A stretch of DNA of 64,000 nucleotides from Halobacillus_A sp043497005 (GCF_043497005.1 NZ_JBIEKE010000002.1:558001-622000); one strand, 5' to 3'; shown: positions 9,198 to 18,226, counted from the stretch's first letter. Notes: generated by a model from the sequence alone, not told the origin. A program made the numbers and translations.

Positions 9198-9416
9198 TTA
9201 TTTTATAGATAAACGCAAGTATCTGTAGCACTGTTCAAGGGAACTGGCACAATCAAAAACACCCTCTCCTTCAATCTCAAAAATACCGAACCTGTTTTTC
9301 CGTATTTTATAATTGGCTATTCTAACTGATGGGGCCCCCTGTACTAGTTTCTCAAGCTCTTTATATAAAGGGTCAAGATTTTCTCCGATAAAATTAAATA
9401 ACTCCTCTTGTCGCAT
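9198..9416 (-). CDS. Small hypothetical protein, 72 aa
   Basis: A short open frame with a good AAGGAG ribosome site 9 bases before the ATG. The protein is mixed in charge, begins MRQEELFNFIGENLDPLYKE, contains two cysteines (FDCASSLEQC) and has no membrane segment or known motif. I do not recognise the family. It is transcribed away from the cyclase gene on the other strand. Confidence 0.6.
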   Translation of the reverse strand: MRQEELFNFIGENLDPLYKELEKLVQGAPSVRIANYKIRKNRFGIFEIEGEGVFDCASSLEQCYRYLRLSIK

Positions 9417-9569
9417 GGATTCACGCTCCTTGATAATCCCAATAAATTTTATTCGACAAAAGTCTTAAAATTCCTGCAAATAACCTTCCTTTCATTTGCT
9501 ACTCGTTTAAAACAATGTAAGAATAGAAATTGAATTCAATTAGTTAAATATTCAGAGAGGAGTTTTTTT

Positions 9570-10187
9570 ATGAAGATGATCGATATTACCCAACCAGTTT
9601 ACGAAGGAATGCCGGTTTATAAGAACAAACCAGAGAAGCAGCCAAACTTTAAGAGCAATACAAATGGGCATGTAACTGAATCACGCTTAGAATTAGACGC
9701 TCACACAGGCACGCATATTGATGCACCGCTACATATGGTGAATGACGGTGACACGTTTGAATCCATTTCTATGAATAAGTTGATCGGGGAAGCAAAAGTG
9801 TTTGACCTCTCTCGCGTTGAGGATGGAATTACGAAGCAGGATCTTGAAGGATTAGACATCCAACAAAATGATTTTGTCTTGTTTAAAACACGCAATTCCT
9901 TCGAAGATGAATTTAATTTTGAATTCATTTATTTAAAAGAAGATGGAGCCAGGTTTCTAGCTGAGAAAAACATTCGAGGCGTGGGAATCGATTCACTCGG
10001 TATCGAAAGGAGTCAGCCAGAGCACCCGACTCATAAGTCGTTGTTTACTGCTGACATTATCGTTATTGAAGGGTTAAGATTAAAAGATGTGGATGAAAAA
10101 TCTTATCAAATGATTGCTGCTCCGATGAAGCTGGTAGGAACCGATGCGTCGCCGGCACGTGTTCTTTTGTTTGATAAAGATCAATAA
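9570..10187 (+). CDS. Cyclase-family metal-dependent hydrolase (kynurenine formamidase-like)
   Basis: The 205-aa protein belongs to the Cyclase family (PF04199). The metal-binding motif HTGTHIDAPLHM lies near residues 46-57, and a second conserved stretch is GVGIDSLGIE. Members include N-formylkynurenine formamidase and isatin hydrolase, so the substrate is probably a formamide or lactam. No tryptophan-degradation gene is adjacent, so the exact substrate is open. The ribosome site GAGAGGAG precedes the ATG. The gene stands alone and ends at a strong hairpin at 10224-10263. Confidence 0.85.
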   Translation: MKMIDITQPVYEGMPVYKNKPEKQPNFKSNTNGHVTESRLELDAHTGTHIDAPLHMVNDGDTFESISMNKLIGEAKVFDLSRVEDGITKQDLEGLDIQQNDFVLFKTRNSFEDEFNFEFIYLKEDGARFLAEKNIRGVGIDSLGIERSQPEHPTHKSLFTADIIVIEGLRLKDVDEKSYQMIAAPMKLVGTDASPARVLLFDKDQ

Positions 10188-10223
10188 TAAAACCAGACGG
10201 GAATAAAACTGAATAAAGCATAA

Positions 10224-10263
10224 AATAATCCGGACGATTCTGTAGCAATCAGTTCGGATTATT
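10224..10263 (+). terminator. Terminator of the cyclase-family gene
   Basis: AATAATCCGGAC (10224-10235) pairs with GTTCGGATTATT (10252-10263), 12 pairs with one G-U, around a 16-base loop. The trailing TATTTATATG is only moderately T-rich. Confidence 0.65.
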
Positions 10264-10843
10264 TATATGAAATCAAATGCCCGCCGCTCCGTCAAAATCC
10301 TCTGCATTCCAAGGGCAAGACCGCAGAATCTCAGAATACGCGTTCCTGCGTTACCTTATACTCACGCTGTTCACAAAGGAGTCTTCGTATTTTGACTACG
10401 CTGCTATTCTGCATTTATACAGGTGTTCGTTTTTTTGATCTCCCTGCTTTACTTCTGTCCCGGCAGCCTTTTCAACTCTTAGAGAAACCCTTAAGCATTC
10501 TTTTTGCCGCCGGGAGGAAGGTCCATTCCTTACTGTAACTGCGGCAAGCATAAACAGAAAGCGATTCGCAAGCCTCTTTAAGAAGAGGCAGGACTTTTTC
10601 AGTGAACTCAATAAACTTAAATACTTGGGATTTCTATAAGACAGAAAAAATATTCCTTCACCTAGCTCACCCATGCTAGATGAAAGACAATATTCCCATA
10701 TGATGGAAGACAGTGGTCATCAGCACCTGGTATTTGACTTTTCTTTTTCCACACTATAGCGTCCAAGAATCTTTTATTCCCCTACCGCATTTTACATTAA
10801 TAGAGTAACGAGAAATAAAGGGGCTTTCTCATACAAAAGCCAT
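10264..10843. mobile_element. Decayed region with an IS-end-like sequence
   Basis: These 580 bases hold no intact gene. Near 10471 the sequence TTCAACTCTTAGAGAAACCC, followed by a TTTTTGCCG-CCGGGAGG stretch, resembles the left end of the IS remnant at 26200 (TTCAGCTTGTGGAGAAACCC and a following TCTTGCCG-GCAGGAG). The best reading is a scar of a related element lying in minus orientation. The second end and a transposase frame could not be found. A 92-codon open frame at 10396-10674 (minus) has no family features and is not called. Confidence 0.35.
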
Positions 10844-10872
10844 AAAAAAACTGTCGAGAATTTTCTCGACAG
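10844..10872 (-). terminator. Terminator of gndA
   Basis: CTGTCGAGAA (10851-10860) pairs with TTCTCGACAG (10863-10872), and the minus strand then has seven T. It lies about 40 bases after the gndA stop. Confidence 0.85.
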
Positions 10873-10909
10873 CCTGTAAGGATGAATTGTGCCACCCTTT
10901 TTAACTCTA

Positions 10910-12322
10910 TTATTTTTCCATCCATTCTGTATGGAATATACCTTCTTTATCAATTCTTTGATACGTGTGAGCTCCAAAATAGTCACGTTGAGCCTGCAAG
11001 AGATTTGCTGGTAAAGTTTCTGTACGGTAGCTGTCATAATAAGCTAGAGCACTGGAGAAAGCCGGTACAGGCACACCGCGCTCAATCGCTAATGAGAGCA
11101 CTTCTCGAAGGCCGGACTGATAATTTTTGGCTATATCGTTAAAGTATGGATCTAGTAATAAATTATCTAGATCGCTGTCACGGTCATAAGCTTCTTTAAT
11201 TTTTTGAAGGAATTGAGCACGAATAATGCATCCACCACGGAAGATCATCGCAATATCTCCATACTGCAAGTTCCAGTCATAATGTTCAGAAGCTGAACGC
11301 ATTTGAGCGAACCCTTGAGCATAGGAAACGATTTTACTCATATACAACGCTTTACGGATCGACTCAATAACTGCTTTCTTATCACCAGTGAATGGCTTCT
11401 GCTCTGGTCCGCTTAGAATTTTACTAGCTTTAACCCTTTCTTGTTTCATAGCAGAGATAAATCTGGAAAATACTGATTCAGTGATTACTGGAAGTGGTAC
11501 ACCCAGCTCTAGAGAGCTAATGCTTGTCCATTTCCCAGTACCTTTTTGACCTGCTGTATCAAGAATTACATCAACGAGAGGCTTACCTGTTTCCTCATCA
11601 ATCTTCGTAAAGATATCCGCTGTAATTTCAATAAGATAGCTGTCCAATTCCCCGTCGTTCCACTCGGAGAAAACTTCATGCAGTTCTTGTGCTGAAAGTC
11701 CCAGTACATTTTTTAGAATGAAATAAGCTTCAGATATTAACTGCATATCTCCATATTCAATCCCGTTATGTACCATTTTAACATAATGCCCCGCTCCATC
11801 AGGACCTACATAGGTAGTACAAGGCGTTTCATCTACTTTTGCAGCGATGGCTTCTAGTATCGGCTTCACATGCTCATAAGCTTCCCTTTGGCCCCCTGGC
11901 ATGATGGACGGGCCTGTTAATGCCCCTTCTTCCCCACCTGATACTCCAGTACCAATGAAATGAACTCCTGACTCTTTGAGTTCATTATTTCTGCGAATCG
12001 TATCCTGATAGAATGTATTTCCTCCATCAATTAAGATGTCCCCTTTGTCTAAGTGAGGCAATAACGATTCAATGGTAGCATCTGTAGCTGGTCCCGCTTT
12101 AACCATAAGAAGAATCTTCCTTGGCTTTTCAAGAGATGAGACGAATTCTTCAATTGTCTCTGCCCCTTTGAAGTTCTTGCCAGATGCTTCCTCGTTAAGA
12201 AAAACGTCTGTTTTTTCTTTTGTACGGTTGTACACCGCTACAGAATACCCTCTGCTTTCAATGTTTAACGCTAAATTCTTTCCCATAACCGCTAGGCCGA
12301 TTACACCAATTTCCTGTTTCAA
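10910..12322 (-). CDS. gndA: 6-phosphogluconate dehydrogenase, decarboxylating
   Basis: Oxidises 6-phosphogluconate to ribulose 5-phosphate and CO2 with NADP+ in the pentose phosphate pathway. The N-terminal cofactor loop GVIGLAVMGKNLALN carries the GLAVMG motif. The catalytic segment includes GVSGGEEGALTGPSIMPGG, KMVHNGIEYGDMQ and DTAGQKGTGKWT, and the tail GAHTYQRIDKEGIFHTEW is intact. The start is taken as TTG at 12320-12322, 9 bases after AAAGGAG; the in-frame ATG three codons upstream abuts that site and would be badly spaced. It lies 63 bases downstream of zwf and is probably co-transcribed with it. Confidence 0.96.
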   Translation of the reverse strand: MKQEIGVIGLAVMGKNLALNIESRGYSVAVYNRTKEKTDVFLNEEASGKNFKGAETIEEFVSSLEKPRKILLMVKAGPATDATIESLLPHLDKGDILIDGGNTFYQDTIRRNNELKESGVHFIGTGVSGGEEGALTGPSIMPGGQREAYEHVKPILEAIAAKVDETPCTTYVGPDGAGHYVKMVHNGIEYGDMQLISEAYFILKNVLGLSAQELHEVFSEWNDGELDSYLIEITADIFTKIDEETGKPLVDVILDTAGQKGTGKWTSISSLELGVPLPVITESVFSRFISAMKQERVKASKILSGPEQKPFTGDKKAVIESIRKALYMSKIVSYAQGFAQMRSASEHYDWNLQYGDIAMIFRGGCIIRAQFLQKIKEAYDRDSDLDNLLLDPYFNDIAKNYQSGLREVLSLAIERGVPVPAFSSALAYYDSYRTETLPANLLQAQRDYFGAHTYQRIDKEGIFHTEWMEK

Positions 12323-12385
12323 AACCTTCATCTCCTTTAATAGTTATGACTATATTTACCTGTATTTAAAGTATGATTTCGCTAA

Positions 12386-13834
12386 TTACCACCATTGAAA
12401 CCCATCTTCATCAATTAATCGATCTGCAGCTTTTGGTCCCATTGATCCTGCTTCGTAGAGATACAACGGCGCATCGTCCTGCTCATACACATCCAAAATC
12501 GGCTGCACCCATTCCCATGACATTTCAACTTCGTCCCAGTGAGCAAAGTAGGTCTGATCCCCACGCATGGCGTCCAGCAGTAATAATTCGTAAGCTTCTG
12601 GCAGGTCTCTTTGATCCTTAGAAAAGTTTATATGCACAGGTTCGAGTTTACCATTATTTAGCGAGTTTTTACTGTTTAATTGCAGGGTGACACCTTTATT
12701 CGGGCTGATTTCAATAATGAGCAGGTTAGGTTCGAGATCTTGATCTTCGTACCTCCTGCCATATGGGCTCTTAAACTCCATAACAATTCGTGTGGATTTT
12801 TCTTTCATCCGCTTTCCTGTCCGGATATAAAAAGGAACGTCTCTCCAAAAGTCATTATCAATCCAAAGACGAGCGGCAATGTACGTATCGTTTTTTGAAT
12901 CATCTTCAATTCCTTCTTCATCTAAATAACCTTGAGCATGTTCATCATTTACAATACCAGGACCATATTGACCTCGGACGACGTTTTTTGGTACCTCTGC
13001 TTTCGTTAAGGGGCGGAGAGCTTCCATCACTTTTTTCTTTTCATTTCGTATGTTTTCAGCATTAATTTCGTTTGGCAGACGCATTGCTGTCATCATTATT
13101 AACTGCAGCATATGGTTCTGGACCATGTCACGGATAGCACCCACTTTATCATAATATCCTGCTCTTTCCTCCACTCCGACAATTTCGCTGGCTGTTATTT
13201 GCATATTAGCAATATACTTTTTATTCCATAAAGCCTGCAGAACTGGATTAGAGTGCTCAAGAGCTTCAAGGTTTTGAACCATGGGCTTCCCTAAGTAATG
13301 ATCAATACGATATATTTCTTTTTCATCAAAAACAGCGCTGATTTTTCGATTTAGTTCTCTTGACGATTCAAGATCGTGACCGAAGGGTTTCTCAATAATC
13401 AATCGTTTCCACCCTTGTGTATCACTTAACCCGCTGTTTTTAACGTTGGTAATGATGACGTCGAATAGTTTAGGAGAAACAGAAAGATAAAACATACGAT
13501 TGTCTGTAATGTTTAATTCTTTTTCTCGTTTTTGAACGTATTGATATAGATTTTCATAGGCTTCTGGCTCCGTAACATCGAGAGGGTGATAGCGAAAAGC
13601 TTGAAGGAATTTCTCCATCACTTCTTCATCAACAGGATTTCTAGAAAACGTACGTACAGCATCCTCTACATTACCCTGAAGTTCCTCATGTGACCAATTT
13701 CTCCGGCCTAAACCTACAACAGAAAAGGAAGCAGGCATGGATTTATCTATAAATAAATTGTATAAAGCAGGGTAAATTTTCCTTTTAGCTAAATCACCCG
13801 TAGACCCAAATAAGATAAACGACATAGAATCCAA
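12386..13834 (-). CDS. zwf: Glucose-6-phosphate 1-dehydrogenase
   Basis: First step of the oxidative pentose phosphate pathway, making 6-phosphogluconolactone and NADPH. Motifs present are the NADP loop FGSTGDLAKRK, the substrate motif RIDHYLGKP and a second domain with WEWVQPILD. The start is assigned to TTG at 13832-13834, 8 bases after GTGGAGG; a longer frame with an upstream TTG has no ribosome site. The 482-aa product is of normal length. gndA follows on the same strand, so the two oxidative-branch enzymes form an operon that feeds ribulose 5-phosphate to the transketolase at 29.5 kb. Confidence 0.96.
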   Translation of the reverse strand: MDSMSFILFGSTGDLAKRKIYPALYNLFIDKSMPASFSVVGLGRRNWSHEELQGNVEDAVRTFSRNPVDEEVMEKFLQAFRYHPLDVTEPEAYENLYQYVQKREKELNITDNRMFYLSVSPKLFDVIITNVKNSGLSDTQGWKRLIIEKPFGHDLESSRELNRKISAVFDEKEIYRIDHYLGKPMVQNLEALEHSNPVLQALWNKKYIANMQITASEIVGVEERAGYYDKVGAIRDMVQNHMLQLIMMTAMRLPNEINAENIRNEKKKVMEALRPLTKAEVPKNVVRGQYGPGIVNDEHAQGYLDEEGIEDDSKNDTYIAARLWIDNDFWRDVPFYIRTGKRMKEKSTRIVMEFKSPYGRRYEDQDLEPNLLIIEISPNKGVTLQLNSKNSLNNGKLEPVHINFSKDQRDLPEAYELLLLDAMRGDQTYFAHWDEVEMSWEWVQPILDVYEQDDAPLYLYEAGSMGPKAADRLIDEDGFQWW

Positions 13835-13870
13835 TAGCTTTTCCTCCACTTTTAAAATACTTTTGTCCAA

Positions 13871-14255
13871 TTTTTCAGTTTCTTCAAAATACTACTCTCG
13901 TTACATTAAAATATTGGGATCGATTACACAAGTAATATATTTACAATTGACCTAAAAATTGAAAAAACAGCCGCTTATGTAAACCCTTTATTCTTTGGTA
14001 CTAAGCCATTTTTTCATTTTTAAATATTTCTTTGTACTCAATATTCTAATGTAAACATTTTATATGTCAAAAATAATAAAGGATATAAGCCGGAACAAAA
14101 GTTATTTTTCCACACTTCTTTTTACAAATGAAGCATTCGACTTCATAAAACACGATAGGTTTATTATAAATTAACGCAGTAAATAATTAAAATCAAAAAT
14201 ACGTATGCTGGCGGGTCTCTCTTTTCAGCTTACTTAAGAGAGTTTTATGGCTGAT
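13871..14255. other. AT-rich spacer between zwf and the amine oxidase gene
   Basis: These 385 bases carry no supportable gene. A weak 7-bp hairpin (CTCTCTT 14217-14223 with AAGAGAG 14236-14242) follows the amine oxidase stop but lacks a T-run, so it is a poor terminator. The zwf promoter must lie here, but no convincing -35/-10 pair was recognised. Confidence 0.5.
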
Positions 14256-15731
14256 TTATCTGCCATTAACCTCAATGGCTGCTCTAATACCAGATTCTAT
14301 AGCTCCCTCCACCCAACCGTGATAGTTGGAAGTGTGCTCTCCAGCAAAGTGGACTCGACCTTCGGGCGTAAATAGAGCATCGCCAAAATCCTGCTCTTGA
14401 TAGGGTGTAAAAAGAGTGAAACATCCCGCAGAATAAGGGTTACGTCCCCAATCATAGACTGCTCCATTTAAATATTCCTCATAAACTACATGACCATAAA
14501 TTTTGGCTAAACCTCTTAACGCTTCGCTTATTTTTACTTCATCAGATAAACTGCTCCATAACATTGCATTTTGACCCCAGCTGTAGCTGGCTAACATCAC
14601 GGCCGGTCCTTGATCGTAGTAGCTGTCACTCGGGTTATAGGTGAACCGGATTGGAAAATCGCTAGTAATATTCCCTATATTTTGGGTTTCCCAGAACTTC
14701 CGCTTAAATTCTAATCCAATTTTAACAGATGTCACATAATTTAACTCCCTTATGGCTTTCCATTTATCAAATGAAAAGGATGAATAAGGATGAACATCTA
14801 TAAATTGAAATGCGGAATATGGAACCGTTGTAATTAAAAAATCACCGTTGTAAATATTATGGCTTCCACTTTTTACATCTCTTGCTATAACTGAGACATG
14901 GTCGGGGTATTGAATGATTTCTTCTACTTTTTGATTAAGTATGATGTTAGAACCCACCTCATTTAGGAAGGCTTTTGGAAGAAGGTCGTTTCCGCCAGTA
15001 ATTTGTAAAAAACGTAAATCTTCGTTGAAAACCGTACTTACTATATCCAGTAAAATGTCAGTAAATGAATATTCAGGAAATCCTTCGATTCCAAGCAATA
15101 CTTTAATCATTCGTATGGCGTTTGGGGATAGCGAACGTCCAATTGGATTATTTCTTAAAAAGTCTTCAAATGAGTATTTATTGAACTTTTCTATTAATAA
15201 CTTTTTGCCTTCTTCATCCTGACTATTATACAAATCAATAAACGGTTGAACAGACTCTGTAAATAATTCTTCTGCTGTTTTTCCTTGTTCCTCTTCTGGT
15301 AAAGGAAACCCAAGCAAGTCTGGATTTTCTTCATAAAGCGCAGTAGGGAGGACCTTTCCATTTACGAATAAATAATCATTTTCATTCGTATTATTAAAGC
15401 GATGGAAAGGAAGCTTAAATTTATTAATGTAAGCTAACGTTAGTTTATGTGTGTCTGGAAACCTCATAGCTCCTGCTTCGAGGTAATTGCCTATTGTAAA
15501 TGGCTCCCGAATGGTGTATACACGGCCGCCCACCCGGTTATTCCCTTCTAAAATTGTCACTCGGTGTCCGGCTCGTTTTAAAAGTGAAGCTGCTACAAGC
15601 CCTGCCACTCCAGCTCCAACAACGATTACTGAATATGGTCGATTATTTAGGTCCAATCCTTTATCTATGATAGCTTCCATTTCTTCCTGTACAGTATTTA
15701 AGTTTGCTGGAGCTTGTCTTTTCGTAAACAT
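14256..15731 (-). CDS. Flavin monoamine oxidase / L-amino-acid oxidase family protein
   Basis: A 491-aa FAD-dependent amine oxidase. The dinucleotide-binding fold VVGAGVAGLVAASLLKRAGH (GAGVAG at 39-44) is followed by GNNRVGGRVYT. The C-terminal FAD motif reads GRVHFAGEHTSNYHGWVEGA. There is no twin-arginine or Sec signal, so it is cytoplasmic. Such enzymes deaminate L-amino acids or biogenic amines to the oxo product with H2O2; the substrate cannot be read from the sequence. The ATG has a strong GGAGAGG site. It stands alone, divergent from plsY. Confidence 0.88.
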   Translation of the reverse strand: MFTKRQAPANLNTVQEEMEAIIDKGLDLNNRPYSVIVVGAGVAGLVAASLLKRAGHRVTILEGNNRVGGRVYTIREPFTIGNYLEAGAMRFPDTHKLTLAYINKFKLPFHRFNNTNENDYLFVNGKVLPTALYEENPDLLGFPLPEEEQGKTAEELFTESVQPFIDLYNSQDEEGKKLLIEKFNKYSFEDFLRNNPIGRSLSPNAIRMIKVLLGIEGFPEYSFTDILLDIVSTVFNEDLRFLQITGGNDLLPKAFLNEVGSNIILNQKVEEIIQYPDHVSVIARDVKSGSHNIYNGDFLITTVPYSAFQFIDVHPYSSFSFDKWKAIRELNYVTSVKIGLEFKRKFWETQNIGNITSDFPIRFTYNPSDSYYDQGPAVMLASYSWGQNAMLWSSLSDEVKISEALRGLAKIYGHVVYEEYLNGAVYDWGRNPYSAGCFTLFTPYQEQDFGDALFTPEGRVHFAGEHTSNYHGWVEGAIESGIRAAIEVNGR

Positions 15732-15905
15732 AAGAAACCTCTCCTTTCTTATCCAAGTTATGTAAAAGGGAAATTAAGTATGTTCGAGAAACCTCCCCAG
15801 CTGACTCTATCGCGAGTACAATAAGTGAAAAATAGTGAAGATTATTGTTCTTTCAAAACTAATATAATGATAAACTAATAACAAAGACGTAAGGAGTTGT
15901 ACGAC

Positions 15906-16487
15906 ATGGAATACATTATTTTTATCATTTTGGCTTATTTATTAGGAGCAATTCCCTCTGGTCTTATTGTTGGTAAATTGGGATATGGGATAGATATACG
16001 GGAGCACGGGAGTGGAAATTTAGGCGGTACAAACACCTTTAGAGTCCTTGGCTTAAAAGCAGGTCTCATCGTAACCATCGCAGATATTCTAAAGGGTACT
16101 GCTGCTACCGTGCTTCCTTTACTCTTTGGCGTTGAAGTGATCACTCTTATTGTTGGAATCTTTGCAGTCATTGGACATATGTACCCAGTATTTGCTGGAT
16201 TTAAAGGTGGAAAAGCAGTAGCTACTTCAGGAGGGGTTATTTTAGGAGTCAATCCACTCGTTTTTGGCATCCTATTAGGTACCTTTTTCCTACTTCTTTA
16301 TTTAACTAAATATGTCTCTCTCTCTTCCATGGTTACAGGGTTAGTTTCTTTTATCGTGACATTGGTACTGGGAGAGTATGGCTTAGCCATAGTGATTGCC
16401 ATTATGACGATTTTTGTAGTCTATCGCCATAGAACAAATATCAAACGTATTATAAATAAGACAGAGCCAAAAATTACTTGGATGTAG
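15906..16487 (+). CDS. plsY: Acyl-phosphate:glycerol-3-phosphate acyltransferase
   Basis: Integral membrane enzyme that acylates position 1 of glycerol 3-phosphate using acyl-phosphate, starting phospholipid synthesis. Five to six membrane helices are visible, along with the three cytoplasmic motifs: GSGNLGGTNTFR, GHMYPVFAGFKGGKAVATS and RHRTNIKR. The ATG at 15906-15908 lies 9 bases after AAGGAG; the in-frame TTG three codons upstream abuts that site and is rejected. In B. subtilis plsY sits beside yneT; here it has moved to the plus strand beside folE2. A TATAAT at 15863-15868 is a possible -10. Confidence 0.94.
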   Translation: MEYIIFIILAYLLGAIPSGLIVGKLGYGIDIREHGSGNLGGTNTFRVLGLKAGLIVTIADILKGTAATVLPLLFGVEVITLIVGIFAVIGHMYPVFAGFKGGKAVATSGGVILGVNPLVFGILLGTFFLLLYLTKYVSLSSMVTGLVSFIVTLVLGEYGLAIVIAIMTIFVVYRHRTNIKRIINKTEPKITWM

Positions 16488-16510
16488 AATATTTTCATTC
16501 CACCACCAAT

Positions 16511-16540
16511 AAAACCTACGGCAGCACTGTTGTCGTAGGT
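16511..16540 (+). terminator. Terminator of plsY
   Basis: AAACCTACGGCA pairs with TGTCGTAGGTTT around a short loop, 25 bases after the plsY stop. The T-run is short, so efficiency is uncertain. Confidence 0.6.
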
Positions 16541-16605
16541 TTCTCTATGTGTGTATAATCAGTTTCATAAGGTGCATTATAAAAGCAATAAATTTTATTA
16601 ACTAA

Positions 16606-16620
16606 TATACATATTGTATA
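16606..16620. promoter_or_regulatory. Perfect 15-bp palindrome upstream of folE2
   Basis: TATACA-TAT-TGTATA is a perfect 6-3-6 palindrome, 38 bases before the folE2 start. FolE2 is the zinc-sparing GTP cyclohydrolase and is often under Zur, but this sequence is not the B. subtilis Zur consensus. It may be an operator or simply an AT-rich palindrome. Confidence 0.35.
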
Positions 16621-16658
16621 CTTTGTTTTATAGAGCTGGTCTGAAAGGAGCCTATGTT

Positions 16659-17591
16659 ATGAATCAAGCAGAATTAAATAAAACAAAACAACTTCCTCCT
16701 AAAGAGGATCGTCATAAACTATTTGGGTCAGTCGATCCAGGTCCCAGAACGAAGCCCATTGAAAAAGAAAAAATGGCAGATTTACAAAATTCTAAAAGAG
16801 ATTTTCTATTCAATATAGACATGGTAGGTATTTCTAATGTTAAGCATCCGATTACCATTCCGAGTCATTTAACACCAGAAATTCAAACTACAATCGGAAC
16901 ATTTAGCTTTGGATCGTCTATTGCTCAAGGCAGTAAAGGCACTAACATGAGCCGTTTCACTGAACAATTAGACAAATACCATCATGAAGGTTTTGCTATA
17001 GACATCGAGACATTAAAAAACTTCACAGCTGAGCTTGCTTCAAGACTCAAGCAGGAGGATGCTGAAGTTGAAGTATCTTTCCCCTGGTTTTTCGAGAGAA
17101 AAGGACCTTATTCTCAGTTGGCTGGGATGAACCATGCGGATGCTTCGATTCAAGTTAAGTATGATCAAAATACAGGATATGATGTGACTGTCAGCTTAAC
17201 CGGCAAGATTACTACGCTATGTCCATGTTCAAAAGAGATAAGCGAATACAGTGCACACAACCAGCGGGGAAATGTCACAATGGAAGTGAAACTAACTGAA
17301 GATTTTAATGAACAAAAAACAGACTGGAAGGCCGCTTTACTAGAAGCCGCTGAAAGTAATGCCAGTGCAAGAATCCATCCTGTTCTTAAGCGACCGGATG
17401 AAAAAATGGTAACAGAACAAGCTTATGAGAATCCAAGGTTTGTCGAAGATATCGTTCGTCTCGTCGCTGCAGACCTGTACGAATATGATTTCGTTGAAGC
17501 CTTTACAGTTAAGTGCCGCAATGAAGAATCCATTCATCTGCATGATGCAGTGGCCACACTAAGTTACGATAAAAAACAAGAGTTATTGTAA
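16659..17591 (+). CDS. folE2: GTP cyclohydrolase FolE2 (type IB)
   Basis: Converts GTP to 7,8-dihydroneopterin triphosphate, the first step of folate synthesis; type IB enzymes do not need zinc specifically. The 310-aa protein shows the family signatures VSFPWFFERKGPYSQLAGMN and TTLCPCSKEIS with the metal-site cysteine, plus YENPRFVEDIVR near the end. The ATG at 16659-16661 has AAAGGAG at 8-base spacing; the open frame extends 15 codons upstream without a ribosome site. yidD follows after 10 bases. A palindrome precedes the gene. Confidence 0.95.
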   Translation: MNQAELNKTKQLPPKEDRHKLFGSVDPGPRTKPIEKEKMADLQNSKRDFLFNIDMVGISNVKHPITIPSHLTPEIQTTIGTFSFGSSIAQGSKGTNMSRFTEQLDKYHHEGFAIDIETLKNFTAELASRLKQEDAEVEVSFPWFFERKGPYSQLAGMNHADASIQVKYDQNTGYDVTVSLTGKITTLCPCSKEISEYSAHNQRGNVTMEVKLTEDFNEQKTDWKAALLEAAESNASARIHPVLKRPDEKMVTEQAYENPRFVEDIVRLVAADLYEYDFVEAFTVKCRNEESIHLHDAVATLSYDKKQELL

Positions 17592-17601
17592 GGCTGGTTG
17601 T

Positions 17602-17847
17602 ATGAATTATGTCATGATTGTTATCATTACTTTTTATAGACGGTTCATAAGTCCACTCACTCCCCCCAGCTGCCGATTTGTGCCAACCTGTTCTGAATAT
17701 GGGATTGAGTCCTTTCGCAGGTTCGGTTTTATTAAAGGCAGCTGGTTGACCATTAGAAGAATTTTGAAGTGTCACCCTTTTCATAAAGGCGGCTTTGATC
17801 CTGTACCACTAAGAGAAGAAAGAAACGAAAAACTGAACGATTTATAG
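17602..17847 (+). CDS. yidD: Membrane protein insertion efficiency factor
   Basis: An 81-aa YidD-family protein with the hallmark cysteines in PSCRFVPTCSEYGIESFRR and the conserved KCHPFHKGGFDPVP. It is an amphipathic membrane-associated factor thought to assist YidC/Sec insertion. The start follows folE2 by 10 bases with only a weak AAGG site, suggesting coupling to folE2 translation. Confidence 0.92.
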   Translation: MNYVMIVIITFYRRFISPLTPPSCRFVPTCSEYGIESFRRFGFIKGSWLTIRRILKCHPFHKGGFDPVPLREERNEKLNDL

Positions 17848-17910
17848 GTTTAATTCGAACGCTTTTAGGATACAGGTGAAACAGATTCAGTTATAGTAGG
17901 AGATGAGCTT

Positions 17911-18198
17911 ATGAACTTAAACGTGACAGAAGAAGCGGCAAATTGGTACAAAGAAGAGTTGGAGCTTAATGATGAAACGTCTATACGTTTTTTTGTTCGG
18001 TACGGAGGCGTCGGAGGTTTGCAGCCCGGCTTATCACTTGCGATAAAAGAAGAGGATTCATCTGAACCGATCGCCAAAGATAAAGTTAACCAAATTACTT
18101 TTTTTATAGAGGCCGATGATGAGTGGTATTTTGATGGTCATTCTCTCACGGTTCAATATGATGAAAAACGGCAGGAGCCAGAATTTATATACGAATAA
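17911..18198 (+). CDS. yneR: HesB/IscA-like protein without cysteines (YneR)
   Basis: This 95-aa protein has the HesB-like fold signature (NVTEEAANWYKEEL, RFFVRYGGVGGLQPGLSLA) and matches B. subtilis YneR in size and neighbourhood. True A-type Fe-S carriers need three cysteines; this protein has none, so it cannot bind a cluster in the classical way and its role is unknown. The ATG has a GTAGGAG site. A very strong hairpin begins at the stop codon. It converges with yneQ, as the shared terminator shows. Confidence 0.88.
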   Translation: MNLNVTEEAANWYKEELELNDETSIRFFVRYGGVGGLQPGLSLAIKEEDSSEPIAKDKVNQITFFIEADDEWYFDGHSLTVQYDEKRQEPEFIYE

Positions 18199-18226
18199 AC
18201 GCCGCAGCGGCTGCGGCGTTTTTATT
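18198..18226 (+). terminator. Bidirectional terminator between yneR and yneQ
   Basis: AACGCCGCAG (18198-18207) pairs with CTGCGGCGTT (18211-18220), followed by TTTTATTT on the plus strand. The stem starts inside the yneR stop codon, and the yneQ stop lies in the T-run, so one hairpin serves both genes. Confidence 0.9.

Noticed and set aside
10396..10674. 92-codon open frame on the minus strand between the cyclase gene and gndA
   Set aside because: No ribosome site, no family features, and it lies in sequence that looks like a decayed IS end.
13975..13995. Possible catabolite-response element (TGTAAACCCTTTAT) upstream of zwf
   Set aside because: Three mismatches to the consensus, including the central CG; not convincing.
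14217..14242. Hairpin after the amine oxidase gene as a terminator
   Set aside because: Only seven pairs, a 12-base loop and no T-run on the minus strand.
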